The notes beneath the pieces were generated by a model that was given only the letters and a program-made list of their open reading frames with translations, did no database searches and was not told the origin of the DNA. Source: Pseudomonas sp. NBRC 111124 (GTDB taxonomy: Bacteria; Pseudomonadota; Gammaproteobacteria; Pseudomonadales; Pseudomonadaceae). From it: a stretch of 64,000 bases of DNA. The stretch is taken from the NCBI RefSeq assembly GCF_001320245.1, contig NZ_BCBA01000027.1:124001-188000 (forward strand), in the 5' to 3' direction. This document shows, piece after piece, positions 45,477 to 56,602 of this stretch; within the stretch, counting starts at the first letter, position 1, and the number at the start of each line of letters is the position of its first letter. The position numbers and the translations under genes were made by a program.

Positions 45477-46022
45477 ATGAACCGCACCGGCCGCGCCCTT
45501 ACCCTGGGCTGCCTGTTGCTTCTTCAGCCCCTGCTGGCCCTGGCGGAGGGCGGTAACTCGTTGCTGATTCCGGCAACGGGGCGCTGCACGCTCAATGTTC
45601 AGCCAGAAGACCTGCAGAACGCGCTGAAAACCTGCGAGGAAACAGCGGCGACCGGGGACGCCCAGGCACAGTTCGAGCTGGGCGAGTACTACTACACGCT
45701 CACGCCGAAAAACCTGAAAAAGGCCCTGGACTGGTTCGAGAAGGCCTCGCTGCAAGGCCACGCCGAAGCCCAATACCGCCTTGGCGCCATGTTCTTCCAT
45801 GGCGAAGGGGTGAAGGCCAACAACGTGCAGGCTTATATCCTGCTGAAGATGGCTGCAGTCAACGGTGCCGAAGATGCGCTGGACATGGCCGACGAAGTGA
45901 CCGAGCAAATGCCCCGCGACGAACTGGAACACGCCACCCAGGTGCTTGGCCAGATCTTCCGCAAGTACCTGCTGGAACTGCAGAACGCCGAAGGGCGCAC
46001 ACCGTTTTCGCCACTGCCCTGA
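45477..46022 (+). CDS. Periplasmic Sel1-repeat protein
   Basis: A 181-residue protein with a signal peptide (about 1-23, ending LLALAEG) and one to two Sel1-like repeats in the stretch DAQAQFELGEYYYT...KKALDWFEKASLQGHAEAQYRLGAMFFHGEGV. Such repeats bind partner proteins. Function unknown. It converges with DUF1820. Confidence 0.8.
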   Translation: MNRTGRALTLGCLLLLQPLLALAEGGNSLLIPATGRCTLNVQPEDLQNALKTCEETAATGDAQAQFELGEYYYTLTPKNLKKALDWFEKASLQGHAEAQYRLGAMFFHGEGVKANNVQAYILLKMAAVNGAEDALDMADEVTEQMPRDELEHATQVLGQIFRKYLLELQNAEGRTPFSPLP

Positions 46023-46025
46023 GCC

Positions 46026-46352
46026 TTACTTCTCCGGCATCGGCATGGGGAACGGCATCACGTTGCCACTGGCCCTGGCCTCGCTGATCTTGGCCGTGCC
46101 CAGGCGCTCCACCTCGTCAATGCGTACGATCGAATGCATCGGCACGAAACTGCGGATCACCCCTTCGAACTGATTCTTGAGCTTCTCTTCGCTCGGGTCG
46201 ACCACCACCTGGGTGCGCTCGCCGAAAACGAACTCGTCGATTTCCAGAAAGCCCCACAGGTCGCTCTGGTAGATCTGCTTGGCATACATCTCGAAGACCT
46301 GCCCCTGGTTGAGGAAGATCACTTTATAGATGGCGGGTTCGCGTTTGCTCAT
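46026..46352 (-). CDS. DUF1820 family protein
   Basis: A 108-residue protein starting MSKREPAIYKVIFLNQGQVFEMYAKQI, matching DUF1820. It has no signal peptide or membrane helix. Function unknown. It diverges from phoH. Confidence 0.8.
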   Translation of the reverse strand: MSKREPAIYKVIFLNQGQVFEMYAKQIYQSDLWGFLEIDEFVFGERTQVVVDPSEEKLKNQFEGVIRSFVPMHSIVRIDEVERLGTAKISEARASGNVMPFPMPMPEK

Positions 46353-46526
46353 GTTCGGCGGGATAACACATGCGTAAGAAAAGGCGCGCATCATAGCAGA
46401 GCAGGCCCAGGCCCGCGCAGGTACACCGCTTGTACCAACCCTTGATCGTTTCAGTGCTTTCGCCACTGCCCTTCAAGGGTTATTCTTGAGTTCACCTTCA
46501 TTGCCGTCGAGCGGCTAAAAACGACC

Positions 46527-47525
46527 TTGAACGCACCCATACAACCCCATCGTTTCATCCTCGAACCCTTCGAGGCCCACCGTTTCGCCAACTTGTGTGG
46601 CCAGTTCGACGAGCACCTGCGCCTGATCGAACAACGCCTGGCGATTGAAATCCGCAATCGCGGCAATCAATTCGAGCTGATCGGCGAACCCAAGACCACT
46701 TCCGCTGCCGAGCAACTGCTGCGCCGTCTCTACCGCGAGACCAAGGCCAACGACCTTTCGCCAGAGACCGTGCACCTGTACCTGCAGGAGTCGACGGTGG
46801 AAAACATCGATAACCCGGCGGTCAATGAAGTCAGCGTCTCGCTGCGCACGCGCAAGGGCAACATCCGCCCGCGTGGCGTCAATCAGCAACGCTACGTCAA
46901 GGAAATCCTGGCCAACGACATCAACTTCGGCATCGGCCCGGCCGGTACCGGCAAGACCTACCTTGCCGTCGCTTGCGCCGTCGACGCCCTGGAGCGTGAG
47001 CAGGTGCGGCGCATCCTGCTGGTGCGCCCGGCGGTCGAAGCGGGCGAAAAGCTCGGCTTCCTGCCTGGCGACCTGGCCCAGAAGATCGACCCGTACCTGC
47101 GCCCACTGTACGACGCGCTGTACGAAATGCTCGGCTTCGAGCACGTGGCCAAGCTGATCGAGCGCCAGGTGATTGAAATCGCCCCGCTGGCCTACATGCG
47201 TGGCCGCACCTTGAACAACAGCTTCATCATCCTCGACGAGAGCCAGAACACCACGCTCGAGCAGATGAAGATGTTCCTCACCCGTATCGGCTTCGGCTCG
47301 ACCGCGGTGATCACCGGCGACATCACCCAGGTCGACCTGCCCCGTGGCACCAAGTCGGGCCTGGCCCATGTGATCGAAGTGCTCAAGGACGTACCGGGGA
47401 TCAGTTTCACCCATTTCCAACCCAAAGATGTGGTTCGTCACCCACTGGTGCAGCGTATCGTCGAGGCCTACGACCGCTTCGAAGCGCGCCAGGTCAAGCC
47501 CGAGGTCCCCGGCAAAGATGCTTGA
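46527..47525 (+). CDS. ybeZ: PhoH-family ATPase (PhoL/YbeZ)
   Basis: A 332-residue ATPase with Walker [12 protein letters not shown] and Walker [10 protein letters not shown]. The start is a TTG ([10 protein letters not shown]), matching the conserved family N terminus. It heads ybeZ-ybeY-corC-lnt, the order conserved in gamma-proteobacteria, and likely assists YbeY in rRNA metabolism. Confidence 0.9.
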   Translation: MNAPIQPHRFILEPFEAHRFANLCGQFDEHLRLIEQRLAIEIRNRGNQFELIGEPKTTSAAEQLLRRLYRETKANDLSPETVHLYLQESTVENIDNPAVNEVSVSLRTRKGNIRPRGVNQQRYVKEILANDINFGIGPAGTGKTYLAVACAVDALEREQVRRILLVRPAVEAGEKLGFLPGDLAQKIDPYLRPLYDALYEMLGFEHVAKLIERQVIEIAPLAYMRGRTLNNSFIILDESQNTTLEQMKMFLTRIGFGSTAVITGDITQVDLPRGTKSGLAHVIEVLKDVPGISFTHFQPKDVVRHPLVQRIVEAYDRFEARQVKPEVPGKDA

Positions 47526-47991
47526 ACTCGACCTGCAACGGGCCACGGATGCTGACGCCCCGGATGACGCCGCCTTCCGCCGCTGGTGCGAACTGGCCTT
47601 GCGCCAGCGCACCGCCGACTCGGAAATGACCATTCGTCTGGTCGACGAAACCGAAGGCCGCGAACTCAACCACACCTACCGGCACAAGGACTATGCGACC
47701 AATGTGCTGTCGTTCCCGGCCGACGTGCCCGACGATCTGCTCGACATACCGCTGCTGGGCGACCTGGTGATCTGCGTGCCGGTGGTCGAGCGCGAGGCCG
47801 CCGAACAGGGCAAGGCCCTGGAAGCGCACTGGGCACACCTGGTCATTCACGGCTGCCTGCACCTGCTCGGCTACGACCACATCGACGACGATGAGGCCGA
47901 AGAGATGGAAGCACTGGAACGGGAATTGCTGGCAGAACTGGGTCACCCTGACCCGTACGCCGACGATGAAAACGAACCTCTCACACACTGA
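47518..47991 (+). CDS. ybeY: rRNA maturation endoribonuclease YbeY
   Basis: A 157-residue metalloprotein. The zinc motif is [15 protein letters not shown]. It acts in 16S rRNA 3'-end maturation and ribosome quality control. Its ATG overlaps the end of the PhoH gene by 8 bases, so translation is coupled. Confidence 0.95.
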   Translation: MLELDLQRATDADAPDDAAFRRWCELALRQRTADSEMTIRLVDETEGRELNHTYRHKDYATNVLSFPADVPDDLLDIPLLGDLVICVPVVEREAAEQGKALEAHWAHLVIHGCLHLLGYDHIDDDEAEEMEALERELLAELGHPDPYADDENEPLTH

Positions 47992-48016
47992 TACACGAAG
48001 GATCACGAGAACCGCC

Positions 48017-48856
48017 ATGAGCGAAGATCGATCGAGCAACGGGCAGAAGTCCTGGCTGGGTAAACTGACCCAGGCTTTTGCCCATGAGCCGAAAAACCGC
48101 CAGGAGCTCCTTGAGCTGCTGCGCGAAGCCCATCAGAACAAGCTGCTCGACAGCGAAGCGCTGACCATCGTCGAAGGTGCCATCCAGGTCGCTGACCTGC
48201 AGGTACGCGACATCATGGTCCCGCGCTCGCAGATGATCAGCATCAAGGCGACCCAATCGCCGCGCGAGTTCCTTCCGGCCATCATCGACGCCGCCCACTC
48301 GCGCTATCCGGTGATCGGCGAGAGCCATGACGATGTGCTCGGGATCCTGCTGGCCAAGGACCTGTTGCCGCTGATCCTCAAGGAGAACGGCGACAGCTTC
48401 AACATCAAGGACCTGCTGCGCCCGGCCACCTTCGTGCCAGAGTCCAAGCGGCTTAACGTGCTGCTGCGCGAGTTTCGCGCCAACCACAACCACATGGCCG
48501 TCGTCATCGACGAATACGGTGGCGTAGCAGGCCTGGTAACCATCGAGGACGTGCTGGAACAGATCGTCGGCGACATCGAGGACGAGCATGACGTCGAGGA
48601 AGACAGCTACATCAAGCCGCTCCCCAGCGGCGACTTCCTGGTCAAGGCATTGACCCCGATCGACAACTTCAACGAGTTCTTCGACAGCGAGTTCTCGGAT
48701 GACGAGTTCGACACCGTCGGCGGCCTTGTGATGAGCGCCTTCGGCCACCTGCCCAAGCGCAACGAGACCACCGAGATCGGCGCCTACAAGTTCCGTATTC
48801 TCAATGCCGACAGCCGGCGGATACACTTGCTGCGCCTGACCCCGATCACCCGCTAA
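48017..48856 (+). CDS. corC: CorC/HlyC-family protein with CBS pair
   Basis: A 279-residue cytoplasmic protein: two CBS domains (about 65-190) containing IMVPRSQM and VVIDEYGGVAGLVTIEDVLEQIVGDI, then a CorC/HlyC domain (about 205-275). It was linked to magnesium and cobalt efflux in Salmonella. Four-gene cluster with ybeZ, ybeY and lnt. Confidence 0.92.
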   Translation: MSEDRSSNGQKSWLGKLTQAFAHEPKNRQELLELLREAHQNKLLDSEALTIVEGAIQVADLQVRDIMVPRSQMISIKATQSPREFLPAIIDAAHSRYPVIGESHDDVLGILLAKDLLPLILKENGDSFNIKDLLRPATFVPESKRLNVLLREFRANHNHMAVVIDEYGGVAGLVTIEDVLEQIVGDIEDEHDVEEDSYIKPLPSGDFLVKALTPIDNFNEFFDSEFSDDEFDTVGGLVMSAFGHLPKRNETTEIGAYKFRILNADSRRIHLLRLTPITR

Positions 48857-48864
48857 GGACAAAC

Positions 48865-50382
48865 ATGCGTTGGATCACCCGCCCCGGCTGGCCCGGTAAC
48901 CTGCTGGCCCTGGCGGCCGGCGCATCGACACTCCTGGCCTTGGCGCCGTTCGACATCTGGCCGCTGGCCCTGCTGTCCATCGCCCTGCTCTACCTTGGCC
49001 TGCGCGAGCTCAGCCCGCGCCAGGCCATGTGGCGTGGCTGGTGGTTCGGCTTCGGCCTCTACGGCGCTGGCACCTGGTGGATCTACGTCAGCATGAACAC
49101 CTACGGCGGCGCCTCGCCGCTGTTGGCGATCGCCTTGCTGCTGGCGTTCTTTGCCGCCCTTGCCTGGTTCTTCGCCTTGCCCACGTGGCTGTGGGCGCGC
49201 TGGTTCAGGCGCAATGAAGCGCCGCTGGCCGACGCCCTGTGCTTTGCCGCGCTATGGCTGCTGCAGGAAGCCTTCCGTGGCTGGTTCCTCACGGGCTTCC
49301 CCTGGCTGTACGCCGGTTACAGCCAGCTGGAGGGCCCGCTCGCAGGCCTGGCACCGCTGGGTGGTGTGTGGCTGATTTCCTTCACCTTGGCGCTGAGCGC
49401 CGCGCTGCTGTGCAACCTGCACCGCCTGCGCCAACGCCCGTCATTCCTCGCCGCAGGTGTGGTGGTGCTGCTGGCGCCGTGGGTGATCGGCATGGCCCTC
49501 AAGGGCCACGCCTGGACCAAGCCTGCCGGCGACCCGCTCAAGGTTGCAGCCTTGCAAGGCAACGTCGAACAGGAATTGAAATGGGACCCGGCGCATATCG
49601 ATGCGCAACTGGCGCTCTACCGTGACATGAGCTTCAGCTCCAAGCCCGTTGACCTGCTGGTGTGGCCGGAAACCGCAGTGCCGATCCTCAAGGACCAGGC
49701 CCAGGGCTACATCGACGTGATGGGCCGCTTTGCCGCCGACCGGCATTCGGCACTGATTACCGGCGTGCCGGTGCGTGAAATCGTGCATCGCCAGCGGCGT
49801 TTCTTCAACGGTGTCACTGTGACCGGCGAAGGCGACGGTACCTACCTCAAGCAGAAGCTGGTGCCCTTCGGCGAATATGTGCCCTTGCAGGACATGCTTC
49901 GCGGTGCGATCGAGTTCTTCAACCTGCCGATGTCGGACTTCGCTCGCGGCCCCGCCGACCAGCCACTGCTGCAGGCCAAGGGCTACCAGATTGCGCCGTT
50001 CATCTGCTACGAAGTGGTCTACCCCGAGTTCGCTGCGGGCCTGGCAGCGCGCAGCGACCTGCTGCTGACCATCAGCAACGACACCTGGTTTGGCACCTCG
50101 ATCGGCCCGCTGCAGCACCTGCAGATGGCGCAGATGCGTGCACTGGAGGCCGGCCGCTGGATGATCCGCGCCACCAACAACGGCGTGACCGCGCTGATCG
50201 ACCCGTTTGGCAAAATCACCGCAGAAGTGCCGCAATTCCAGCGGGCGGTGCTGTATGGCGAAGTGGTGCCGATGCAGCAGCTGACACCGTACCTGCAGTG
50301 GCGGTCGTGGCCGTTGGCGATTCTGTGTGTGCTGTTGCTGGGCTGGGCGTTGCTGGCTGGGCGCATCGCCAAGACCGTCTGA
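48865..50382 (+). CDS. lnt: Apolipoprotein N-acyltransferase
   Basis: A 505-residue membrane enzyme that adds the third acyl chain to lipoproteins. About six N-terminal helices precede a nitrilase-like domain. Catalytic residues are visible as E in VWPETAVP, K in LKQKLVPFGEYVP and C in FICYEVVYPE. AAGGAC lies before the ATG. A REP pair follows. Confidence 0.95.
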   Translation: MRWITRPGWPGNLLALAAGASTLLALAPFDIWPLALLSIALLYLGLRELSPRQAMWRGWWFGFGLYGAGTWWIYVSMNTYGGASPLLAIALLLAFFAALAWFFALPTWLWARWFRRNEAPLADALCFAALWLLQEAFRGWFLTGFPWLYAGYSQLEGPLAGLAPLGGVWLISFTLALSAALLCNLHRLRQRPSFLAAGVVVLLAPWVIGMALKGHAWTKPAGDPLKVAALQGNVEQELKWDPAHIDAQLALYRDMSFSSKPVDLLVWPETAVPILKDQAQGYIDVMGRFAADRHSALITGVPVREIVHRQRRFFNGVTVTGEGDGTYLKQKLVPFGEYVPLQDMLRGAIEFFNLPMSDFARGPADQPLLQAKGYQIAPFICYEVVYPEFAAGLAARSDLLLTISNDTWFGTSIGPLQHLQMAQMRALEAGRWMIRATNNGVTALIDPFGKITAEVPQFQRAVLYGEVVPMQQLTPYLQWRSWPLAILCVLLLGWALLAGRIAKTV

Positions 50383-50387
50383 GTCGT

Positions 50388-50482
50388 CCTGCACTGGCCT
50401 CTTCGCGGGGCAAGCCCGCTCCTACAAGCGGATTGCGCGCCCTTGTAGGAGCGGGCTTGCCCCGCGAAGAGGCCAGTGCAGG
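50388..50482. repeat. Paired REP element, copy 5 (near-perfect)
   Basis: Arms of more than 35 bases: CCTGCACTGGCCTCTTCGCG (from 50388) continues through GGGGCAAGCCCGCTCCTACAAG and is mirrored to 50482. It separates the convergent lnt and YdcF genes. Confidence 0.9.
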
Positions 50483-51247
50483 TTACCGATAGAACAACCG
50501 ATACCCCACCAACCCCACCGCTTCATTGAGCAGCTGCCCGCTCTGCCACATGGCCCGGCTCTCCGGCAGCAACCCAGCGAACGGCCGTGCATGATCGCGC
50601 CCAAGGAACCCCACCGGCGCCGACACCACCTCGAACCCGGCCTGCTCGAAACTCCAGCGCGAGCGCTGCATATGCCACGCCTGGGTCACCACCACCACCC
50701 GGTGTATCCCCAGCGGCTGCAACACCCTGGCGCTCAGCTGGGCGTTCTCCCAAGTGGTGCGGCTGGCCTCTTCCTTCCATTTCACCTCGACAGCGAAATC
50801 CTCCCGCAGGCGCTCCGCCATCAACTGCGCTTCGCTCGGCGGGGTACCGTAATGCAGGCCACCGCTGGTCAGCACTGGCAAGCCCGAAGCCTTCGCCAGG
50901 CGCGCGGCAAAACGCATGCGCTCGAGGGCTGTTGCCGTTGGCTGATCAGCGCCACCCCAGGCCGGGTCACCACGCTCACGCCCTGCACCGAGGACGACGA
51001 TGGCATCTGCCCTGCCTGCCAGGCCAGCCCAGTCACCTGTCGACAAAGGCGGCTCGGACTCCAGCAGGCGGGCTGATTCCTGCACCACCAGCGGCAAGCT
51101 CATCAGCCACAAGCCGCCCAGCCCCACGACAAAGCACAGCGCCGCCAGTCGTGGCCGCCGCTTGCGCAACCACCATGCCGCGAGCAGCAGCACAAACAGG
51201 ACGCCAGGTGGCATGAGCCATTGCTTGATGAAAAAACGAATCGGCAT
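50483..51247 (-). CDS. YdcF/ElyC-type (DUF218) membrane protein
   Basis: A 254-residue protein with two N-terminal hydrophobic helices and a DUF218 domain containing ADAIVVLGAGRERGDPAWGG, VLTSGG and EEASRTTWENAQLSARVL. ElyC-type members influence cell-envelope integrity. MPIRFFIKQW is chosen as start because GGAGG is seven bases upstream; a GTG two codons earlier is too close to that site. Confidence 0.83.
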   Translation of the reverse strand: MPIRFFIKQWLMPPGVLFVLLLAAWWLRKRRPRLAALCFVVGLGGLWLMSLPLVVQESARLLESEPPLSTGDWAGLAGRADAIVVLGAGRERGDPAWGGADQPTATALERMRFAARLAKASGLPVLTSGGLHYGTPPSEAQLMAERLREDFAVEVKWKEEASRTTWENAQLSARVLQPLGIHRVVVVTQAWHMQRSRWSFEQAGFEVVSAPVGFLGRDHARPFAGLLPESRAMWQSGQLLNEAVGLVGYRLFYR

Positions 51248-51283
51248 CGACACACCTCCATGGAAGGCGTGCAGCCTATAGAG

Positions 51284-51321
51284 GATCGACGCCGGTCAAC
51301 AAGCCCGGGCCGGCGTCGATC
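51284..51321. repeat. Perfect 12-base inverted repeat
   Basis: GATCGACGCCGG (51284-51295) and CCGGCGTCGATC (51310-51321) with a 14-base loop, between the YdcF gene and the small gene at 51379. There is no T run. It could be a transcript 3' end or protein-binding site. Confidence 0.55.
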
Positions 51322-51378
51322 ATGGGAAGTGTGTTGTAGAACCGGCGCGCGATTGCCCGCGCCTGGCGTCCTGAACGG

Positions 51379-51693
51379 CTAGCGATGCGGCAGCGTCCTG
51401 GATCTCGCCGAGTTGGCGGGGCGTTTCTTGTCCTTGAGCCAGATGATCTTGGCCGTTGTCGGTTCCGCTTGCGGGAATGTACCGGCGCAGGCATTGCGGC
51501 GTTCCGGGAGGGACTCCAGGTAAGCCTTGATCACTTCGAACTCTGCATGGCTCAAACCACGCAACTCCAGCTCGGCTGGCATCTCGTCGCGTAATCTTAC
51601 CGAGGTTCTGGCGACTTCCAGTGCCAGGCCAAGACGGTCGATCAGGCGTTCGTAAAGCTCCGGTTTGATTGCGGGTAGCTGCGTCTCTCCCAT
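51379..51693 (-). CDS. Small hypothetical protein
   Basis: A 104-residue protein of no recognised family. GAGGTG lies six bases before the ATG (MGETQLPAIKPELYERLIDR), which supports translation. It is predicted helical in its first 70 residues (LSHAEFEVIKAYLESLPERR) with a basic tail, and has no signal or membrane segment. Confidence 0.6.
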   Translation of the reverse strand: MGETQLPAIKPELYERLIDRLGLALEVARTSVRLRDEMPAELELRGLSHAEFEVIKAYLESLPERRNACAGTFPQAEPTTAKIIWLKDKKRPANSARSRTLPHR

Positions 51694-51744
51694 CCGTTCA
51701 CCTCATTGAAGATAAAGATTATCTCCCCCCACACCTGAGCTTAG

Positions 51745-54528
<2,784 letters not shown>

Positions 54529-54534
54529 TGGCAA

Positions 54535-54563
54535 CGCCCACCTGCACCCCGTGCGGGTGGGCG
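54535..54563. promoter_or_regulatory. Intercistronic stem-loop between leuS and lptE
   Basis: A 13-base-pair stem (54535-54547 with 54551-54563, one G-U pair) and a three-base loop. No T run follows. It may set mRNA processing or partial termination between leuS and lptE. Confidence 0.6.
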
Positions 54564-54589
54564 GTATCGGCCCACAAGGGAGCAACAAC

Positions 54590-55195
54590 ATGATCAAACG
54601 CAATCTGCTGGTAATGGGCCTGGCTGTTCTGCTCAGCGCCTGCGGTTTCCAGCTGCGCGGCACCGGCACCAACGATCTGCAGGTCAAGGAGATGGACGTC
54701 AGTGCACGCAATGCCTACGGCCCTACCCTGGTGCAACTGCGCCAGGTACTTGAGCGCAGTGGCGTCAACGTGCATGCCGGCGCGCCTTATCGCCTGGTGC
54801 TGACCAACGAGCAGGAAAACTCGCGCTCGGCGAGCTATGCCGGCGGCAACAGCACGGCCGAGTATGAGCTCACCACCACGCTCAATTACAGCATCCTGGG
54901 CCTGAACAACCTGGAGCTGATGAGCGACAAGGTAGAAGTGCGCAAGACGTATGTGCGTGACGGCGGCAACATCACCGGCTCCGATCAGGAAGCCCAGCGG
55001 GCTCGCGAAGAAATGCGCCGCGACCTGGTGCAGTCGATGGTCTCACGCCTGCAACTGCTGAGCCCGTCGCAACTCGACGAACTGCAGCGCAAGGCCGACG
55101 CACGTGCCAAGGCCGAAGCCGACGCACTGGAGGCCGCGCGCCGCCAGCAGGCGGAAACGCCGCAGCAGTCGCCTCTGGAAATCCCGGGCAACTAA
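54590..55195 (+). CDS. lptE: LPS-assembly lipoprotein LptE
   Basis: A 201-residue lipoprotein. The lipobox LLSAC places the lipidated Cys at residue 18, followed by GFQLRG, the conserved LptE start. It plugs LptD in the outer membrane for lipopolysaccharide insertion. The C-terminal tail (about 160-201) is Ala/Lys/Glu- and Gln/Pro-rich. Confidence 0.92.
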   Translation: MIKRNLLVMGLAVLLSACGFQLRGTGTNDLQVKEMDVSARNAYGPTLVQLRQVLERSGVNVHAGAPYRLVLTNEQENSRSASYAGGNSTAEYELTTTLNYSILGLNNLELMSDKVEVRKTYVRDGGNITGSDQEAQRAREEMRRDLVQSMVSRLQLLSPSQLDELQRKADARAKAEADALEAARRQQAETPQQSPLEIPGN

Positions 55196-55201
55196 GCCCG
55201 A

Positions 55202-55223
55202 GCGGGGCACTTCGGTGCCCCGC
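55202..55223 (+). promoter_or_regulatory. UUCG-tetraloop hairpin upstream of holA
   Basis: GCGGGGCAC (55202-55210), TTCG loop, GTGCCCCGC (55215-55223). A very stable hairpin ending eight bases before the holA ATG; no Shine-Dalgarno is visible outside it. Confidence 0.6.
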
Positions 55224-55231
55224 CTGCTCCC

Positions 55232-56269
55232 ATGAAGCTCGCCCCCGCCCAACTCAACAAGCACCTGCAAGGTAGCCTGGCCCCGGTCTACGTGGTCAGC
55301 GGCGACGACCCGCTGCTGTGCCAGGAAGCCGCCGACGCCATCCGCAACGCGGCGCGTCAGCAAGGCTTCGACGAGCGCCAGGTGTTCAGCGCCGATGCCA
55401 ACTTCGACTGGGGCACCCTGCTGCAAGCGGGTGCCAGCCTGTCGCTGTTCGCCCAACGGCGCCTGCTGGAGCTGCGCCTACCCTCAGGCAAGCCCGGTGA
55501 CAAGGGCGCCGCTGCGCTCATGGAGTATTGTGCAAAGCCCGCCGAAGACACCCTGCTGCTGATCAGCCTGCCCAAGCTCGATGGCAGTGCGCAAAAGACC
55601 AAGTGGGGCAAGGCACTCATCGAAGGCACCCACTGCCAGTTCATCCAGATCTGGCCAGTGGATGCTCAGCAATTGCCTCAGTGGATCAACCAGCGCCTGG
55701 CCCAGGCCGGGCTGTCGGCCCAGCGCGATGCCGTTGACCTGATCGCCGCGCGGGTCGAAGGCAACTTGCTGGCCGCAGCCCAGGAGATCGAAAAGCTCAA
55801 GCTGCTGGCAGACGGCAACCAGATCACCGTCGAGACGGTTCAGGCTGCCGTTGCCGACAGTGCGCGCTTCGATGTCTTCGGGCTGGTTGATGCCATCCTC
55901 AATGGTGAAGCCGCGCATGCACTGCGTATGCTCGAAGGCTTGCGTGGCGAGGGCGTGGAACCGCCAGTGATTCTCTGGGCACTGGCCCGTGAACTGCGCC
56001 TGCTGGCCGGGCTGGCCCAGCAGTTCAGCCAAGGCGTGCCACTGGACAAAGCCTTCAGCCAGGCACGCCCACCCGTTTGGGATAAACGCCGACCGCTGGT
56101 CAGCAAAGCCCTTCAACGTCTCTCGGCGCAGCGTTGGGCTCAGCTGCTGCAGGATGCCCAGCGTATCGATGCGCAGATCAAGGGCCAGGCCGAAGGCTCG
56201 CCCTGGACTGGGCTATCGCGGTTGGCGCTGTTGATGGCAGGCCAGCGGCTGGTACTACCACCGGAGTAA
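55232..56269 (+). CDS. holA: DNA polymerase III delta subunit
   Basis: A 345-residue clamp-loader subunit that opens the beta clamp. The N-terminal segment LAPVYVVSGDDPLLCQEAAD and the middle LIAARVEGNLLAAAQEIEKL follow the HolA family. It follows lptE by 36 bases and precedes arfA. Confidence 0.92.
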   Translation: MKLAPAQLNKHLQGSLAPVYVVSGDDPLLCQEAADAIRNAARQQGFDERQVFSADANFDWGTLLQAGASLSLFAQRRLLELRLPSGKPGDKGAAALMEYCAKPAEDTLLLISLPKLDGSAQKTKWGKALIEGTHCQFIQIWPVDAQQLPQWINQRLAQAGLSAQRDAVDLIAARVEGNLLAAAQEIEKLKLLADGNQITVETVQAAVADSARFDVFGLVDAILNGEAAHALRMLEGLRGEGVEPPVILWALARELRLLAGLAQQFSQGVPLDKAFSQARPPVWDKRRPLVSKALQRLSAQRWAQLLQDAQRIDAQIKGQAEGSPWTGLSRLALLMAGQRLVLPPE

Positions 56270-56377
56270 CCGGAGCTTATGCAGGCTCCTGCCCGGCCAT
56301 ATACACAATCAATTGGCCCCACCCTGCCCCAAGCCCTAAAGTCCGCCCGGTAATCCACCCAAGCCGGGAACCTCGCC

Positions 56378-56542
56378 ATGAGCAAGAAGCCGAAAAAACA
56401 CGGCCCCAACAAGGCCAAGTCGATCATCGCCCAACCGCTGTTCCGCTGCCGTCAGGAACAACCGAACAAGGGCAAAGGCAGCTACCGCCGCGAAGCCTTC
56501 CAATCGAGAGATTGGGAGGCTTCTTACTTTTTGGCCGCATGA
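56378..56542 (+). CDS. arfA: Alternative ribosome-rescue factor A (short ORF with internal terminator)
   Basis: A 54-residue protein beginning MSKKPKKHGPNKAKSI, with the ArfA core PLFRCRQEQPNKGKGSY and DWEASYF near the end. ArfA recruits RF2 to ribosomes stalled on messages without a stop codon. The gene carries a hairpin plus T run inside the coding sequence, so most of its own mRNAs should end without a stop codon, the known tmRNA-linked control of E. coli arfA. It lies between holA and sltB3. Confidence 0.85.
   Translation: MSKKPKKHGPNKAKSIIAQPLFRCRQEQPNKGKGSYRREAFQSRDWEASYFLAA
56495..56532 (+). terminator. Terminator hairpin inside arfA
   Basis: Stem GCCTTCCAATC/GATTGGGAGGC (56495-56505 and 56510-56520; one G-U pair), loop GAGA, then TTCTTACTTTTT. 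It starts at codon 40 of arfA, in frame, upstream of the stop codon. Confidence 0.8.
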
Positions 56543-56602
56543 AAGCATCGCAAGCGCAGGCATGGTATGGTCGGCACCTGACCTGCAATTCTGGATCTGT
56601 GC

